64,000 nt of DNA, taken from positions 178,861,678 to 178,925,677 of the forward strand of contig CM066728.1 in NCBI GenBank assembly GCA_033961575.1, in the 5' to 3' direction. The notes beneath the pieces are model-generated. The model had not been told where the DNA came from, searched no databases, and saw only the letters and a list, made by a program, of their open reading frames with translations. This document shows positions 24,061 through 34,975 of the stretch, one piece after another; the first letter of the stretch is position 1, and each line of letters opens with the position of its first letter. Both the position numbers and the translations under genes were made by a program. This stretch comes from Aselliscus stoliczkanus (Eukaryota > Chordata > Mammalia > Chiroptera > Hipposideridae).

Positions 24061-25311
24061 AGGCCAGAGCTTAAGATTTAAATTTTTGATTTATCGTCAT
24101 AAACTTGTTTTTTCTGACAATTATGGTTTGAACAAAATTACATTTCAATCGTGAAAGAATTTTAACAATTCATGGAATGGAAAGAACTGTGGAAAACAGA
24201 GTCCCTTGAGTTTGGCAAATTCTTTAGAATCAGTAATGCCTGGTTAGTTGTCTAGTTATAAACGAGTTCTAAAGAAGGACTGAACAATAAGTTTGTAATA
24301 AATCTGATGATAGAATAACTGGTTGGTTAGAAGTTAGAATTTGTCAGAAATAGGAGAATGATGAACCTAAGAAGTCATACAAAAGACTATAAAAACATAT
24401 TTAAAACAGTATTTATCCCTAGTAACAAGAAGTGTTATTCTAAACAAATGCAATTCTTAGCCATTAATTTAAGTTTCCCCCAACCACCAACCTTAGTTCA
24501 ATTCCACAAATATTTAGTGAGGGTTTATGTTCACAGAAGACACCGTGCTAGGCAATGTGAGTAGAAAATGCATTAAGAAGCAAAATCCTTCAAGAGTTTA
24601 TTGAACTGCTGCTAAACAAGAACTAAAATAAAAGTTTGCTTCTCTGATAAATGAAAAGGCCAGAGAATCATGAAAATGAGCCAGAGAAACCTAAGACCCG
24701 GGCCACACATAGCTTGAATCGTTAGCTTTGAGGCCATAGATTTTTCCTTAATTAAGACTAAATGACATGCTAGGCAAACCTTGGAAGAAATTGTTTGAAT
24801 CTGTGATGAGTAACAATTGGCGGCCAGCCACCGAATGTATCCCACCCTCCCATCCACCCAGCTTGTAGCATAGCCTAGAAGCTATGTTCAAATGTAGCCT
24901 TTCAGCTCAGAAGTGGAAGGGTCTAGGGAAAACACATTCCCAGGGCTACCATAGTGCAAATGAGCTATTTTAGAATGTTGGTCCCCAGGCTGGTCAGGGA
25001 GAGTCACAGGGTGGAGGCTGAGAGATGAATTTCAAAGCACTGCCTCCCCTAGTGAGGATGGGGGGGAAACCAGGCTCTTAGCAGGCTTGGGTCATACAAG
25101 GCCTGGGACCTTCAGCATGATGCAGCAGTCAGAGTACCTTCCAGTGAAAGCAGACAGCCGTTCCTACCTCCACAAGATGGAAAAGCTGAGCTTGGGCGCC
25201 TTCTCCAGCTGTGTCTTCCACTCCAGCCTAGAGACCATGCTCAATAGGAGCTTGGGGAATATGACACAGAATGGAAATAAACCAATTCTCACCCCTGTGG
25301 GGCCTTAGTTG

Positions 25312-25385
25312 AGTCACTTCACCTCTCTAGCCTCAGTTTCCTCATCGGTACTGTGGGGACAAGACCTTCCTCATAGGGTGGTGTC
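25312..25385 (+). repeat. MIR fragment
   Basis: 'GAGTCACTTCACCTCTCTAG' and 'CCTCAGTTTCCTCATCGGTA' are the MIR core in sense. Confidence 0.6.
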
Positions 25386-25401
25386 ATCTTTACCTTTAGC
25401 C

Positions 25402-26140
25402 TTTTTTTTTTTTTTATTGTGAAATAAACATTTTTTTAAATTAGTTTCAGGTGTACAACACAGTGCAATAGTTACACTTTTTACCCCTCAAAGTGACAAC
25501 CCCTCCCCCCAATTCACCACCCCGCTCTCCCCCATATCATACATATCTATTACAGTTCCTTTGACTCCCTTCCACAGTATACTCCACATCCCGTGACTAT
25601 ATATATTTAATTACAATTGGCATATAATATTATACAACATCAGCTTCAGGTGTACAGTGCAGTGATCAAGCCTCTACTCCATCCATGAAGTGGTCTCCTC
25701 CCTAACAAGACATGTGACCATCTGACACCCCACAAAATATTTACAACATTATTATATTCCCTGAACTGTCTTTCATATCCCAGTGGCAACATTGTAGATA
25801 CCTATTTATGCTGTCTAATCCCTTCCCCTTCTCCCTCATCCCCAACCCCCTCCCAACTAGCAACCATCCGTTTTTCTTCTATATCTATGAGACTGTTTCT
25901 GTTTACTTTGCTCGTTCATTCAGCTTTTCAGATTCCACATGTAAATGAGATTATATGGTATTTGTCTTTCTCCGGCTGACTTATTCCACTTAACATAAGT
26001 CTCTAGGTCCATCCATATCTTTGCAAATGGTACAATTTCATTCTTCTTTATAGCGGAGTAATACTCCATTGTTAAATGTACCAGTTTCTTAATCCAGTCA
26101 TCTACCGATGGGCATTTCGGTTATTTCCAAGTCTTGACTA
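25402..26140 (-). mobile_element. 5'-truncated L1, antisense, with target-site duplication
   Basis: The copy opens with T15 (poly-A read in reverse), then L1 3' UTR 'AGTTTCAGGTGTACAACACA' and ORF2 C-terminal text 'ACTTATTCCACTTAACATAA'. The 11-bp TACCTTTAGCC flanks it at 25391-25401 and 26141-26151. The 739-bp length, clear poly-A and exact duplication mark a fairly recent insertion. Confidence 0.92.
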
Positions 26141-26519
26141 TACCTTTAGCCGCCTTTTATTCGATGAGTAGGTGGTTGAATCCAACCTTCAGAAAATACA
26201 TTTTTTCATATGGAACTCAATAAGGTTATTTTCATTTCAAAAATGTTTAATGTAAAATGCAAATGGAGGTTGTTCATCACTGGCTTGGATGGTTTGAAAC
26301 GCTCTAGGGTTAAAAGGACTCACTAAGTTGATAGCTTTCCTAACTTTATTATCGAGTAGTTCTATGACTTCCTGCCATTCACAATGCAAACAAAGGGTGT
26401 ATTTGCTCAGATGGGGTCCAAACAGCCACTGGTTCTGACAGAGACCTCTCCAGGTCCCAGGATGTCCTCTCTCTGTTTATCTTATTCCCATTGGAAATGG
26501 TGGAAGGGCGTTCATGTGA

Positions 26520-26712
26520 GAGAGAGTTCTCAACTCTAGTTGCAGAATTACCTGGGAGAATTAAATTTTTTTTTAATTTAAAAAACTGATGCCTGGGACC
26601 CATCTCCCAGAGTTTCGGATTTAATGATTAAATTTCTGATTAAATCCAAGAACTCAGTACTTTTTAAAAACCCCAAGTGATTTAAAAATGCATCCAAGTT
26701 TGGAATCACTGA
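26520..26712 (+). repeat. MER5-like hAT fragment
   Basis: 'GTTCTCAACTCTAGTTGCAG', 'AATTACCTGGGAGAATTAAA' and 'CCCATCTCCCAGAGTTTCGG' follow MER5A order, ending 'TTTGGAATCACTG'. Confidence 0.55.
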
Positions 26713-28089
26713 GGAAGAGGGTGACTGCTGCGCCACAACAGCATTTTGATTGGACTCAGGGATGTCCAATCTCCATCCTGACCTCAGCTGTGGGCACAAA
26801 TCTCCCTGGCAGTTCTGAGTACGGTACGCTGAGCACAGACTGAGTTCTAAGAGACCATTCTGCAGCAGGGCAGCTCCTTCCACTTAAACTCTGGGGCTTT
26901 ATACCCGGGCCAGTTTCCCAGACAGCCCAAGGGCAGCAGGTTAAAAAAAGAGGGTTATTCCTGAAGAAAGCAGAGTACTCCCTAGAATTTTTACCAAAAA
27001 AAAATATCTGCAGCACAATCATAGATTTATAGATTAGCCAAGGTTAGATCTGCCTGCACATAACAGAAAACACCAAGTCACAAAGGCTGAAATAAGGGAG
27101 CCAAGTATTTCTCTCTCACATAAACACAGTCCATCCAGGCTGGTATGGCGGCTTCACAAGCAGGAACAGGGGCTGCTTCCATCGTTTTGCCTAGCACAGT
27201 CCCAGAAGGAAGCTTAAATTGTAGACATCATGTTCACATTCCAGCCAGCAAGGAGGAAAAAGGGAAGAGGGAAATGTCACACTCTCTTTGAGGGCATTTC
27301 CCTGAAATGACACACAACCCTTCCACTTATATCCCATCGGCCAGCACTTAGTCCCTTGGCAGTGTCTACCTTCAAGGGAGGTTGATAAATCTATATGCTA
27401 AAAAGTCATGTGCCCAGCTAAAAATCAGGGGCGCCTCCGCTTTTGCAAGGGAGGGGACAAATACTTGCAATAACAGCCAACACTCTGTGCTGCAGGGGTC
27501 CTCCCACCCTCATGCAGCTGGATTATAACTATTAAGTTACATGTAGTCAGTGTGTTTGGGATCCTGCTGAAAACCACTGAAATAAGACTATTTTTCTTAT
27601 ATCCCAAATTTCAGTGGCTCTTGCTCCCACTGCCCTAAGAAATCACAAATCCTACAAGAAAAGTGTTCCAGGGATTTATTCAGAAAACCAGGCCTCAAAT
27701 TTAATACCACCACCACCCCTACCCCCCACCCCAAGGTGGTAGAGTGGATGTTTACACTTAGAAAGGGCTGCCTTCTCTGCAGATTAAGTCCTCTAGATTT
27801 ACACTGATGGCAGGAGCTCCCTTATTCATTCAGGAAGCAGCACAGATTATTTTCACTGGATCGTAAATATGTTTAACACTCTATTATACTAACCTTTTAA
27901 ACCAGTTGTCTTGGGTGGCTGCAAATCATAGTTGAGAAGCAACATTCTAAGATTTAAAGGCTCTTGAAATTCCTGGATGCGCTAGTTAAGTACTTGAGAT
28001 TAAGAGTAAAGGGTGTAGATCTTGTTCCAAAATTCATTTCAAGGAGAGGAGGCAAAATTCTTTGGGCCGTTCCTGGTTTTTCTTCTTTT

Positions 28090-28090
28090 T

Positions 28091-28133
<43 letters not shown>
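28090..28133 (+). repeat. (TTG)n microsatellite upstream of exon B
   Basis: About 14 TTG units lie about 100 nt before the exon B acceptor, within a T-rich tract that runs to 28160. Confidence 0.98.
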
Positions 28134-28135
<2 letters not shown>

Positions 28136-28234
28136 CTTTTTTCACTCTTTTTTTTACTCAGCCAAGGCAAAGATAAATTGGCACTCAAACACACCACTTT
28201 CTTATGTTGGGTCAACTTTCTCTCCCTTCCCCAG

Positions 28235-28414
28235 TGTTCCAGGACTTGTGGAGGGGGCATCCAAAAGCGTGAGGTTCTTTGCAAGCAACGCATGGCCGAC
28301 GGCAGCTTCCTGGAGCTTCCTGAGACCTTCTGTTCAGCCTCAAAACTGGCCTCCCAGCAAGCCTGCAAGAAAGATGACTGTCCCAGTGAGTGGCTTCTGT
28401 CTGACTGGACAGAG
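28235..28414 (+). CDS. ADAMTSL1: ADAMTSL1 exon B: TSP1 repeat core
   Basis: This exon is 180 nt, exactly 60 codons, phase 0 at both ends, so its loss would keep the frame. It continues the repeat begun in exon A with CSRTCGGGIQKREVLC, then ..ETFC.., QQAC and KKDDCP, giving the six cysteines of a TSP1 repeat. It ends with SEWLLSDWTE, the tryptophan-bearing start of the next repeat. CSRTCG is an O-fucosylation consensus. The acceptor is CTTCCCCAG ending at 28234 and the donor is GAG|GTATGT. The reading frame stays open upstream into the intron as far as 28022 through a TTG microsatellite. That run-in is intron, because the splice boundary and the family sequence agree on 28235. Confidence 0.95.
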
Positions 28415-29265
28415 GTATGTATGGTCCTCTGAAGGAGAGTGAAAGAGGTATAAGTAAGGAGGAAAAGAAGGCACCCCAAATGTATACATGCAGAAGGTGA
28501 GAACAGAACAAAATAATCCTCCTAACATTACTAAGCAGTATTGTTGTCACCATTTATACCATAGTAACTAACTTTGAACTAGACGGCAGGGACTTGAGTT
28601 AGGCAGCCCGCCCTTCCATACTCATCAGTCGGAAGCATGAAATTGTGAACAGGCTCCTCATGGAATGAAACCAGGCCTTGCTCGTGCTGTTTGGGCCCAG
28701 GATTATTCTCAGAACACCAGCGTCTCCTCCCTCTATCTCCAAACGTGCTTTTCTGACCTGCCTGCACCCCTTACTCCCAGATGTCTCTAGTCTCTATTCA
28801 GGGGGGCCAATCCTCTCTAGTTCTTCTCTTCCACATGGACGATAAGGAACATGACTTATTGGGAAAAGAAGGCCAAGGAAATCTTGTCTCTTTTCTGTCA
28901 ATTTCCTAGCTCCAAAACTTCAACTTCCCAGCAAGAGAATTTGATTTCCCCTGTTGCCTTGCATTCAGGGAGATGATTGCATCAGCATTCACCATTCCTG
29001 ACTTACCTCAAAAGTTGATGATATACCCGCAGCTAACCTATTTGTCTATGTAATTCCTATTCTAACACTGCCATAAATTAATCCATATACACACAGCTTC
29101 AACTTATTAGCTTTCACTCCCTACCTTTCTTTGACTTGCCTATAACAAGTCTGTGTGTCTTCCATAGAGAAGCCCCTCCCACCCTATATTATTGCCTCAC
29201 TAGCAAATTTAGCCAAAAACAGAATCACTAGGCCTGAAGTGAAGTGTCAGAAACAGATTCAGGAG

Positions 29266-29655
29266 CCAGCCGAATGGCTCAGTTGGTTAAGAGCATGAGC
29301 TCTAAGCAACAAGGTTGTCAGTTCAGTTCCCACATGGGCCAGTGAGCTGCGCCCAAGCTGAGCTGCCAATGAGTTCCCAACAGGTGGCAGGATGGCTCAG
29401 CTGGTGAGAGCACATGCTCTTAACAACAAGGTTGCTGGTTTGACTCCTGCATGGGATGGTGGGCTATGCCCACCTGCAAGTAAGACTAAACAAGGCACCT
29501 TGAGCTGAACGGCGGTGAGCTGCCAACGGGTGGCCAAAACACAAATGGACTTGGAGCTGAGCTAGCTGTGCCCTCCATAACTAAGATTAAAGGACAACAA
29601 TTTGGCTGTTCCCCTTCCCAATTCCCCAATAAAATTTAAATAAAAAACAAAAAAC
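29266..29655 (+). mobile_element. Rhin-like SINE, long two-part form
   Basis: 'GAGCCAGCCGAATGGCTCAG', 'TTGGTTAAGAGC', 'CAGTTCAGTTCCCACATGGG' and a second tRNA-like segment 'TGGCTCAGCTGGTGAGAGCA' are present. The tail is 'GGACAACAATTTGGCTGTTC' then 'CCCTTCCCAATTCCCCAATA' and A-rich DNA. The head-head-tail layout fits the Rhin family of rhinolophoid bats. No clear target-site duplication was seen. Confidence 0.85.
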
Positions 29656-30059
29656 CATATAAGCATCATTTGAATTGGCTTTGCCAATCCCTTTGCCTTC
29701 CTTGTATGATATACAGTTCACAAGATGGAGCTGCTGCTGGTTCAAATACATCACAGAGATACTTGGTTCCACAGAGAGGAAAGCCACCTCTGAAAATTAA
29801 GATGCCAGCTCTATCAACATAGGGTCTTAGAATTCTTGCCCCAGATTTTATCAGCCCATATAGAGTTCCATCAGATGGCACCTGCTAAAGGGCATTGCAA
29901 TTGAGAGTTAACCTACATTATCATAGGTTTTTATAATTTGTCTGTAAAATTGCCTTCTGGTGGTATCTCCCCGCAAATGTCTCACAGTAACAAAATGTCA
30001 TGTTTTATAAATAATTTTATTTCCACAGGATAAAGGATTAAAAGTATAGAATGAGTATG

Positions 30060-30115
30060 TGCGTATTCAAGTGTGTGTCTGTGTGTGTGTGTGTATGTGT
30101 GCACATGTGTGTGCA
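30060..30115 (+). repeat. (GT)n-rich simple repeat
   Basis: Imperfect GT dinucleotide run, interrupted by CT, AT and CAC steps. Confidence 0.9.
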
Positions 30116-30519
30116 TGCATGAACATGGTAATGACATTTTTCCATGGAATGTTGATTTGGGTATTATATATGAAAAAATCATAACAAAAATAGCAGTGCA
30201 GGAGAGAGCACTGATGTATCTGCCAAGCAAGTGGCTCTAGATGAAGACCACCTCCCAGGGAATATTGTTAAAGGCATTGCTCTCCTAAGTCCATCAGTGA
30301 TTGTCTGCAATGAATAGGATGCTGATTGTATGATTATAATTGTACTCCCAAATTCCTGGACTTTGTAGTCTCTGAGCATATGGGACACAGAGAATTCAGA
30401 AAAAAATCTTTTCGGCCTGCAGATTTGAAGGAGGGACCCTTGTGATTAGGCACTAAGGAAAGGAGACTGCTGAATTGAGGTCTCATGGGTCCCATTAAAT
30501 AAAGCAGACCTTTAGAACA

Positions 30520-31175
30520 GTGTCATGTGTGGTTAAGAGTTCAGACTGCCATTTGTGATGTGGATGGATCTTGAGATTATTATGTTAAGCGAAAAAGTCA
30601 GACAGAAAAAGTCAAGAACCATATGACTTCACTCATATGGGATATAAAACTGAAAGCAACAAAGGAAGAAGAAAAAGAAACAAAAACTCATAGACACAGA
30701 TAACCATTTAGTGCTTACCAGAGGGTAAGGGGGAAGGGAGATGGTAGAAGAGGGTAAATGGGACCAAATATATGGTGATAGAAGGAGAACTGACTCTGGG
30801 AGTGAGCATACAATGTGATATATAGATGATGTATTATAGAATTGTACACTTAAAACCTATGTAATTTTATTAACCATGGTCACCCCAACAAATTTAATTT
30901 TTCAAAAAAAAAAAAAAGAGTTCAGACTGAAAAACAGGTAAACTTAGGTTCTAATGCTGACTCTGCCACTTACTGGTTGTACTATTTCACGTTCCCACCA
31001 ATAGTGTATGAAAGCTCTAATTATTTGGGGCTAATTACTTAACCTTTGTTGGCCTTAGTATGCTTATCTGATTATTGGTGATAATCACATTGTCCACCTT
31101 ATGGTTATTGGGAGGCTTAAATTAAATGATGCATGTAAAATGCTTTCTGTGCAGTAAAAGTTAATCCAAATTATT
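30520..31175 (+). repeat. MIR SINE split by an L1 insertion
   Basis: 'GTGGTTAAGAGTTCAGACTG' before the L1 continues after it with 'TGACTCTGCCACTTACTGGT' and 'ACTTAACCTTTGTTGGCCTT', ending near 'GCATGTAAAATGCTTTCTGT'. This is MIR order in sense. Confidence 0.7.
30549..30915 (+). mobile_element. 5'-truncated L1 with 14-bp target-site duplication
   Basis: This L1 3' UTR copy shares 'ATATATGGTGAT' and 'GTATTATAGAATTGTACACT' with the copy at 5673 and ends in poly-A. AAGAGTTCAGACTG occurs exactly at 30535-30548 and 30916-30929. Confidence 0.93.
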
Positions 31176-32599
31176 GTTTTGATTCTCTTCCATCCCTGCT
31201 TATTGTGAGGGGAAGAAGAAGAAAGAAAAGAAAGCACTTACTTTGGCTGGACCCAGGGTCATGGCATTGACCTTCCCCACCTTTGCCTGTCTTCCTAGTA
31301 GGAGGAAGTTACATTTTAGGAATGAGGAATAGTTAGCCCTTATCCAAGGAATGTTATTAGGTTCTGAGTTATCTGGGTTGATGAATGGAAATTCCAAACA
31401 TTGGGGAGAGGCTGGGAATGACGGGAGGTAATCACCAATTCACTAGGATGAAACTCACACTGGTGCCATAGTAAAGTGCTCCCAGGGGTGGTCACAGAGG
31501 CTCCAGCTGGCCCTGTCACCCCAACAGCCCTTCCTTTGGCCTTGTTCCTGAGATGAGATGTGCATTCCACACACCCCACAAGACCCCTTGGAGAAAAGAA
31601 GACCTGGCTGATCTATGGTGTTTTATCCTCCACTGTCTGGCTCACTCCCATGGTTACTGCACAGAATCCCTCAGAGACAGTATTAAGCCAAAGTTTTAGA
31701 CCCTTCAGATAAAACTACTCTTGGATCCCATTCTGAGAATAAGACTTCTCAAAAGGACTTCCTTCTTTTCTTTAAGAAACTCTTCCATCTCCTGAAAGAG
31801 TTAGCTATTAAATATTTTTTAAGTCATAGGTTTAGGGAAGTTGTTCACTCAAACAAACACATAAAAGAAATTAAGTCAGAGTAGTAAATTTTAGAGCTAG
31901 AAGGAACTTAGAAGATCCTATAGCCTAGTTGTTCTTTTAAAAATTAAAGCCACAAGAACCTTTTTTTCAGTTGTAAGGGTACCATGAAGCCAATAAGCTA
32001 AAAAAGATCAAATCAGAACAGTTTTGGTTGAAGTGTGGGTAGGGGGTCCCAGGTTTCCAATAGTTGGGTCTCCAGTTCACCTGAGAAGCCCCTGAATCAC
32101 TTCCTCAACCTAGTTATAGGACATAGTTTGAAAAAGCTCCTCTGTGGCGTAGTTTCCCTATTTTAGAGATGTGGAAATCAAGCCGAGAGAGAGAACGAGA
32201 CTTGACCAAAATCATAAATCGATCTGACATGCAGCCTATTTTTCTACTTGGCAGCACTAAAATGACCATTTGTTTATAATTTCCAGGCTCTTTACCTCCA
32301 CTCTACCTGATCCCTGGATTTGGTGCTGTCATTTACAATAAAATAAGGGATGAGTGGAATCTGGAATCCATGATCATCAGGGAACAGAACCATTGGTTTG
32401 ACTCTCATCCCCATTTTTTGCCTCGTGAATGTCTTTCAGGGTGGTGTATATCATACAACTTGGCATAGTATCATTTATTTCAGTGGGCTAGTGTATAAAA
32501 TTTGAAAAAACAAGATAAAGTTTGGGGTGTGGTTTACTGTCATGTTTCAAGTTAATGTGGCACATTGCCATGACCCTATTTCAGGTTTTATCATCTCAA

Positions 32600-32900
32600 G
32601 CCGGGACTACTGTGGCAGCCTCCTTAACTGATATCCCTGCCTGCCATCCATCTCCCACTCCCATCCCTCCCGGACACCGTTGCCAGATTAACCTTCTCAA
32701 AACACCTCTTTCATCATTTCACTCCTCCCTTCAATGGCTCCTCATTGCTTTATGGACCAATTCCAAACCTCTTGCCTAAAATTTAAAAGTCTCCAAACGT
32801 CTAGTCCCAAACTACCTCTTGAACTCTTAACACTCTCAACGTGTTCCCTCTGTTCAGTTGAAGAGAGTTAGTTCTGCCCCCAAGCCTGCCTTGGACTTCT
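32600..32900 (+). repeat. L2-like LINE fragment
   Basis: 'TTCACTCCTCCCTTCAATGG' and 'CTCCTCATTGCTTTATGGAC' follow the L2 3' coding region in sense. Confidence 0.55.
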
Positions 32901-32944
32901 GCACTGAACTGTTCTACCTTTGTTCTAGATAGCTTCCTGCTTTG

Positions 32945-33330
32945 TTTATCCATTTAGCAATGATAGACATTTGAATTATTTCCCCATTTTCTATTATAAG
33001 TAGGGCTCCCATGAATATTTGCATAGAAGTCTTTGTGTGGGTGTATGTTTTCATTTCTCTTGGGTAGATAGATGCCTAGGAGTGAAACTGCTGGGTCATA
33101 TGGTAAATTTATATTTAACTTTTTAAGAAACTATTAAACTGTTTTTCAAGAGTACTATTTTCAAATATACTATTTTTATATTCCCACCAGCAATATATGA
33201 AGGCTCCAAGTTTTCCACATCCTCACCAACACTTATTATTTTCTATCTTTTTTTATTATGGTCATTCTAGTGGATATGAAGTAGTATCTCATTGTGGGTT
33301 TGATTTCTTCATTGTGGGTTTGATTTCTAT
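32945..33330 (-). mobile_element. Old L1 fragment, antisense
   Basis: 'GTTTTCATTTCTCTTGGGTA', 'TGAAACTGCTGGGTCATATG' and 'TCCACATCCTCACCAACACT' are classic antisense L1 text. A 21-bp direct duplication ('CATTGTGGGTTTGATTTCT' units) ends it. Confidence 0.78.
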
Positions 33331-33529
33331 ATCCTAATCTACAATTTCATTTTAATAATGAATTTTGACTTTTATCCTTCATTTGATGACAGCTCCTTAA
33401 GGTTAGGAATCATCTTACACATCTTTTTTCCCATAATATCTAGCTCCCCACCTGAAACAAAGTAGATACATAACAATTTTCTGATGCTTGACATTAAAAT
33501 ATCTCATTTGTGAATGGAGAAAGGAATTA

Positions 33530-33720
33530 GCATTAATTGAGTGTTGTTTCTGTGTGTGACATTTAAAATATATTATCTCATTTAATTCCCAATCATGCAA
33601 AATAAGCATAAGTAGAAACAGAGTATTTAGGTAACTTGACAAGTAGTGAAATATTGAGCTAGCATTTGAGCACAGGACTCTCTAACTCTGTAACTCTAAA
33701 GCCCAGGCCATAAAAGTAAA
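33530..33720 (-). repeat. MIR-like fragment
   Basis: 'TATTATCTCATTTAATTCCC', 'GGTAACTTGACAAG' and 'CTCTAAAGCCCAGGCCA' follow diverged antisense MIR. Confidence 0.5.
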
Positions 33721-33956
33721 AACAAGTAAAATGTCTACAGGAAACAGAGTAGGAAGTCTTAGAGTAGAATGTGACTACCATATAGACATGTCTTTACACA
33801 TTGTCACGTAATTAACATTGCTCTCTCTTTCTCTTAGTGGCTATTGCTTTTCCAAGCAGCTTTTCTCATATGTGGTGAGTTGAAGAACTCATACGAAAAT
33901 CCATTAGCCCATAGTTCTTTGCATTTATATGCATTTGGCTTTTCTTTCCCCACCAG

Positions 33957-34110
33957 TGTTCCACAAGCTGTGGGGAGGGGACTCAGACGCGAAGTGCCAT
34001 TTGTCGAAAGGTGCTGAAAACCGGGGTCTCGGCTATTGTCAATTCCACCTCGTGCCCTCCCTTGCCGTTCTCTTCATCCATCAGGCCCTGTATGCTGGCA
34101 ACCTGTGCAA
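33957..34110 (+). CDS. ADAMTSL1: ADAMTSL1 exon C: TSP1 repeat core
   Basis: The exon is 154 nt, 51 codons plus one base. It continues the repeat begun at the end of exon B with CSTSCGEGTQTRSAIC, then ..NSTSCPP.. and ends at RPCMLATCA. Six cysteines are present and CSTSCG is an O-fucosylation consensus with serine as acceptor. VNSTS contains an N-glycosylation sequon. The acceptor is TTTCCCCACCAG ending at 33956 and the donor is GCAA|GTGAGT. The last base, A, joins GG of exon D to make an arginine codon. This is the last TSP1 repeat before the Ig region. Confidence 0.95.
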
Positions 34111-34975
34111 GTGAGTACGTCAGAGCTCTGGACATGGGGAGATGGGACCCACATGGAAGCAGAAGTAGTCACACAGTAACCTTTCCTAAACCCAGACCAG
34201 TGGGAGATTGTGTGGCCCTGGAGGGCAGCAGGCTGGTGAGCTCAGCTGGAGGTGGAAAAGGAATCTTAATTACATGTGGCCAGGTGGAATTCTCTTCTCT
34301 CTTGGAAAAACCGTTTGCAGGAAGTAGAGCAAAGTTCACTTGTTGGCACATAGAGATCTGGAAGGTGCAGGCAGCATATTACCAATGAAGTCTAATGTTC
34401 TCCACTCTGGGGTTTTAAACTACTCTAAACAGATTTGTTCTCTTTAATATTAATCTCTAGAGCTGTAACACTTCTGGGCTCGCCTCCCCTACATACATGA
34501 GGGCCCTGGTGCTCTGCAGAACCCAAAGGATGAGAGCACTGAGAGGGAGACATTCTCCTTCCCTATGTCATCTGCCTCTTTTTATGATGCTGATTTCTTT
34601 CCTTCTCTTAAGTCCTTTTAATGAGAGGGACTGCCTTTCCCTTGGGATCCCTCTCCATCTAAGGCCCTGCATCTCAGCTTCTTGGGGCAGAAAGACGCAG
34701 CAGGATAAGAGCAGGTTGCCCCTCTGCACCTCATTAGTTCTCCATTTTTTTATTGTGGCCGCAGCTTGACGGTACACAGCTGGTAACCAGTTCCTCCAGT
34801 AAAACATAAGGCAATCAAGGAAGGCCCTGGCCAAAAGAAACTCTGAAGCACTGTCTTCCCCTCTCCTCTGTTTTGGCCTTCGTCTCTCTTTCTCTTATCC
34901 CTCTCTTTTTCCCTCTCTCTTGTCACTGCATCTCACTCTCATTTTTGTCTTCGTCTGCCTTCCCTTTCATGCCAG
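34111..34975 (+). other. Short intron between exons C and D
   Basis: This 865-nt intron runs from GTGAGT to CATGCCAG. No repeat is evident. The last 126 nt contain no AG before the acceptor and are strongly pyrimidine-rich. yUnAy-type branch-point candidates have their A at 34897, 34935 and 34941. Confidence 0.9.

Larger units (their letters stand above)
13033..28234 (+). other. Intron between exons A and B
   Basis: The donor is GTGAGT and the acceptor CCCCAG. Repeats are listed individually. I recognise no feature in 13033-13906, 15210-16655, 17445-18780, 19695-20690, 21890-22880, 24062-25310 (apart from a weak L2-like patch at 24490-24620) or 26715-28085. The stretch 27015-27420 reads like an old MER-type repeat, but I cannot name it. 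Confidence 0.85.
28415..33956 (+). other. Intron between exons B and C
   Basis: The donor is GTATGT and the acceptor CCACCAG. It contains a Rhin-like SINE, an L1 inserted in a MIR, and L2 and old L1 pieces. I recognise nothing in 28420-29260, 29660-30055 or 31180-32595. Confidence 0.85.

Noticed and set aside
28022..28234. Open frame running into exon B with poly-Leu/Cys/Val translations
   Set aside because: The TTG microsatellite keeps all frames open. The splice acceptor and the known protein boundary place the exon start at 28235.
30060..30115. Regular repeats considered as a CRISPR or VNTR array
   Set aside because: It is a simple GT microsatellite without spacers, in a eukaryotic intron.
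34873..34975. In-frame extension upstream of exon D
   Set aside because: This is the pyrimidine tract of the intron. CATGCCAG at 34975 and the arginine codon split with exon C define the border.
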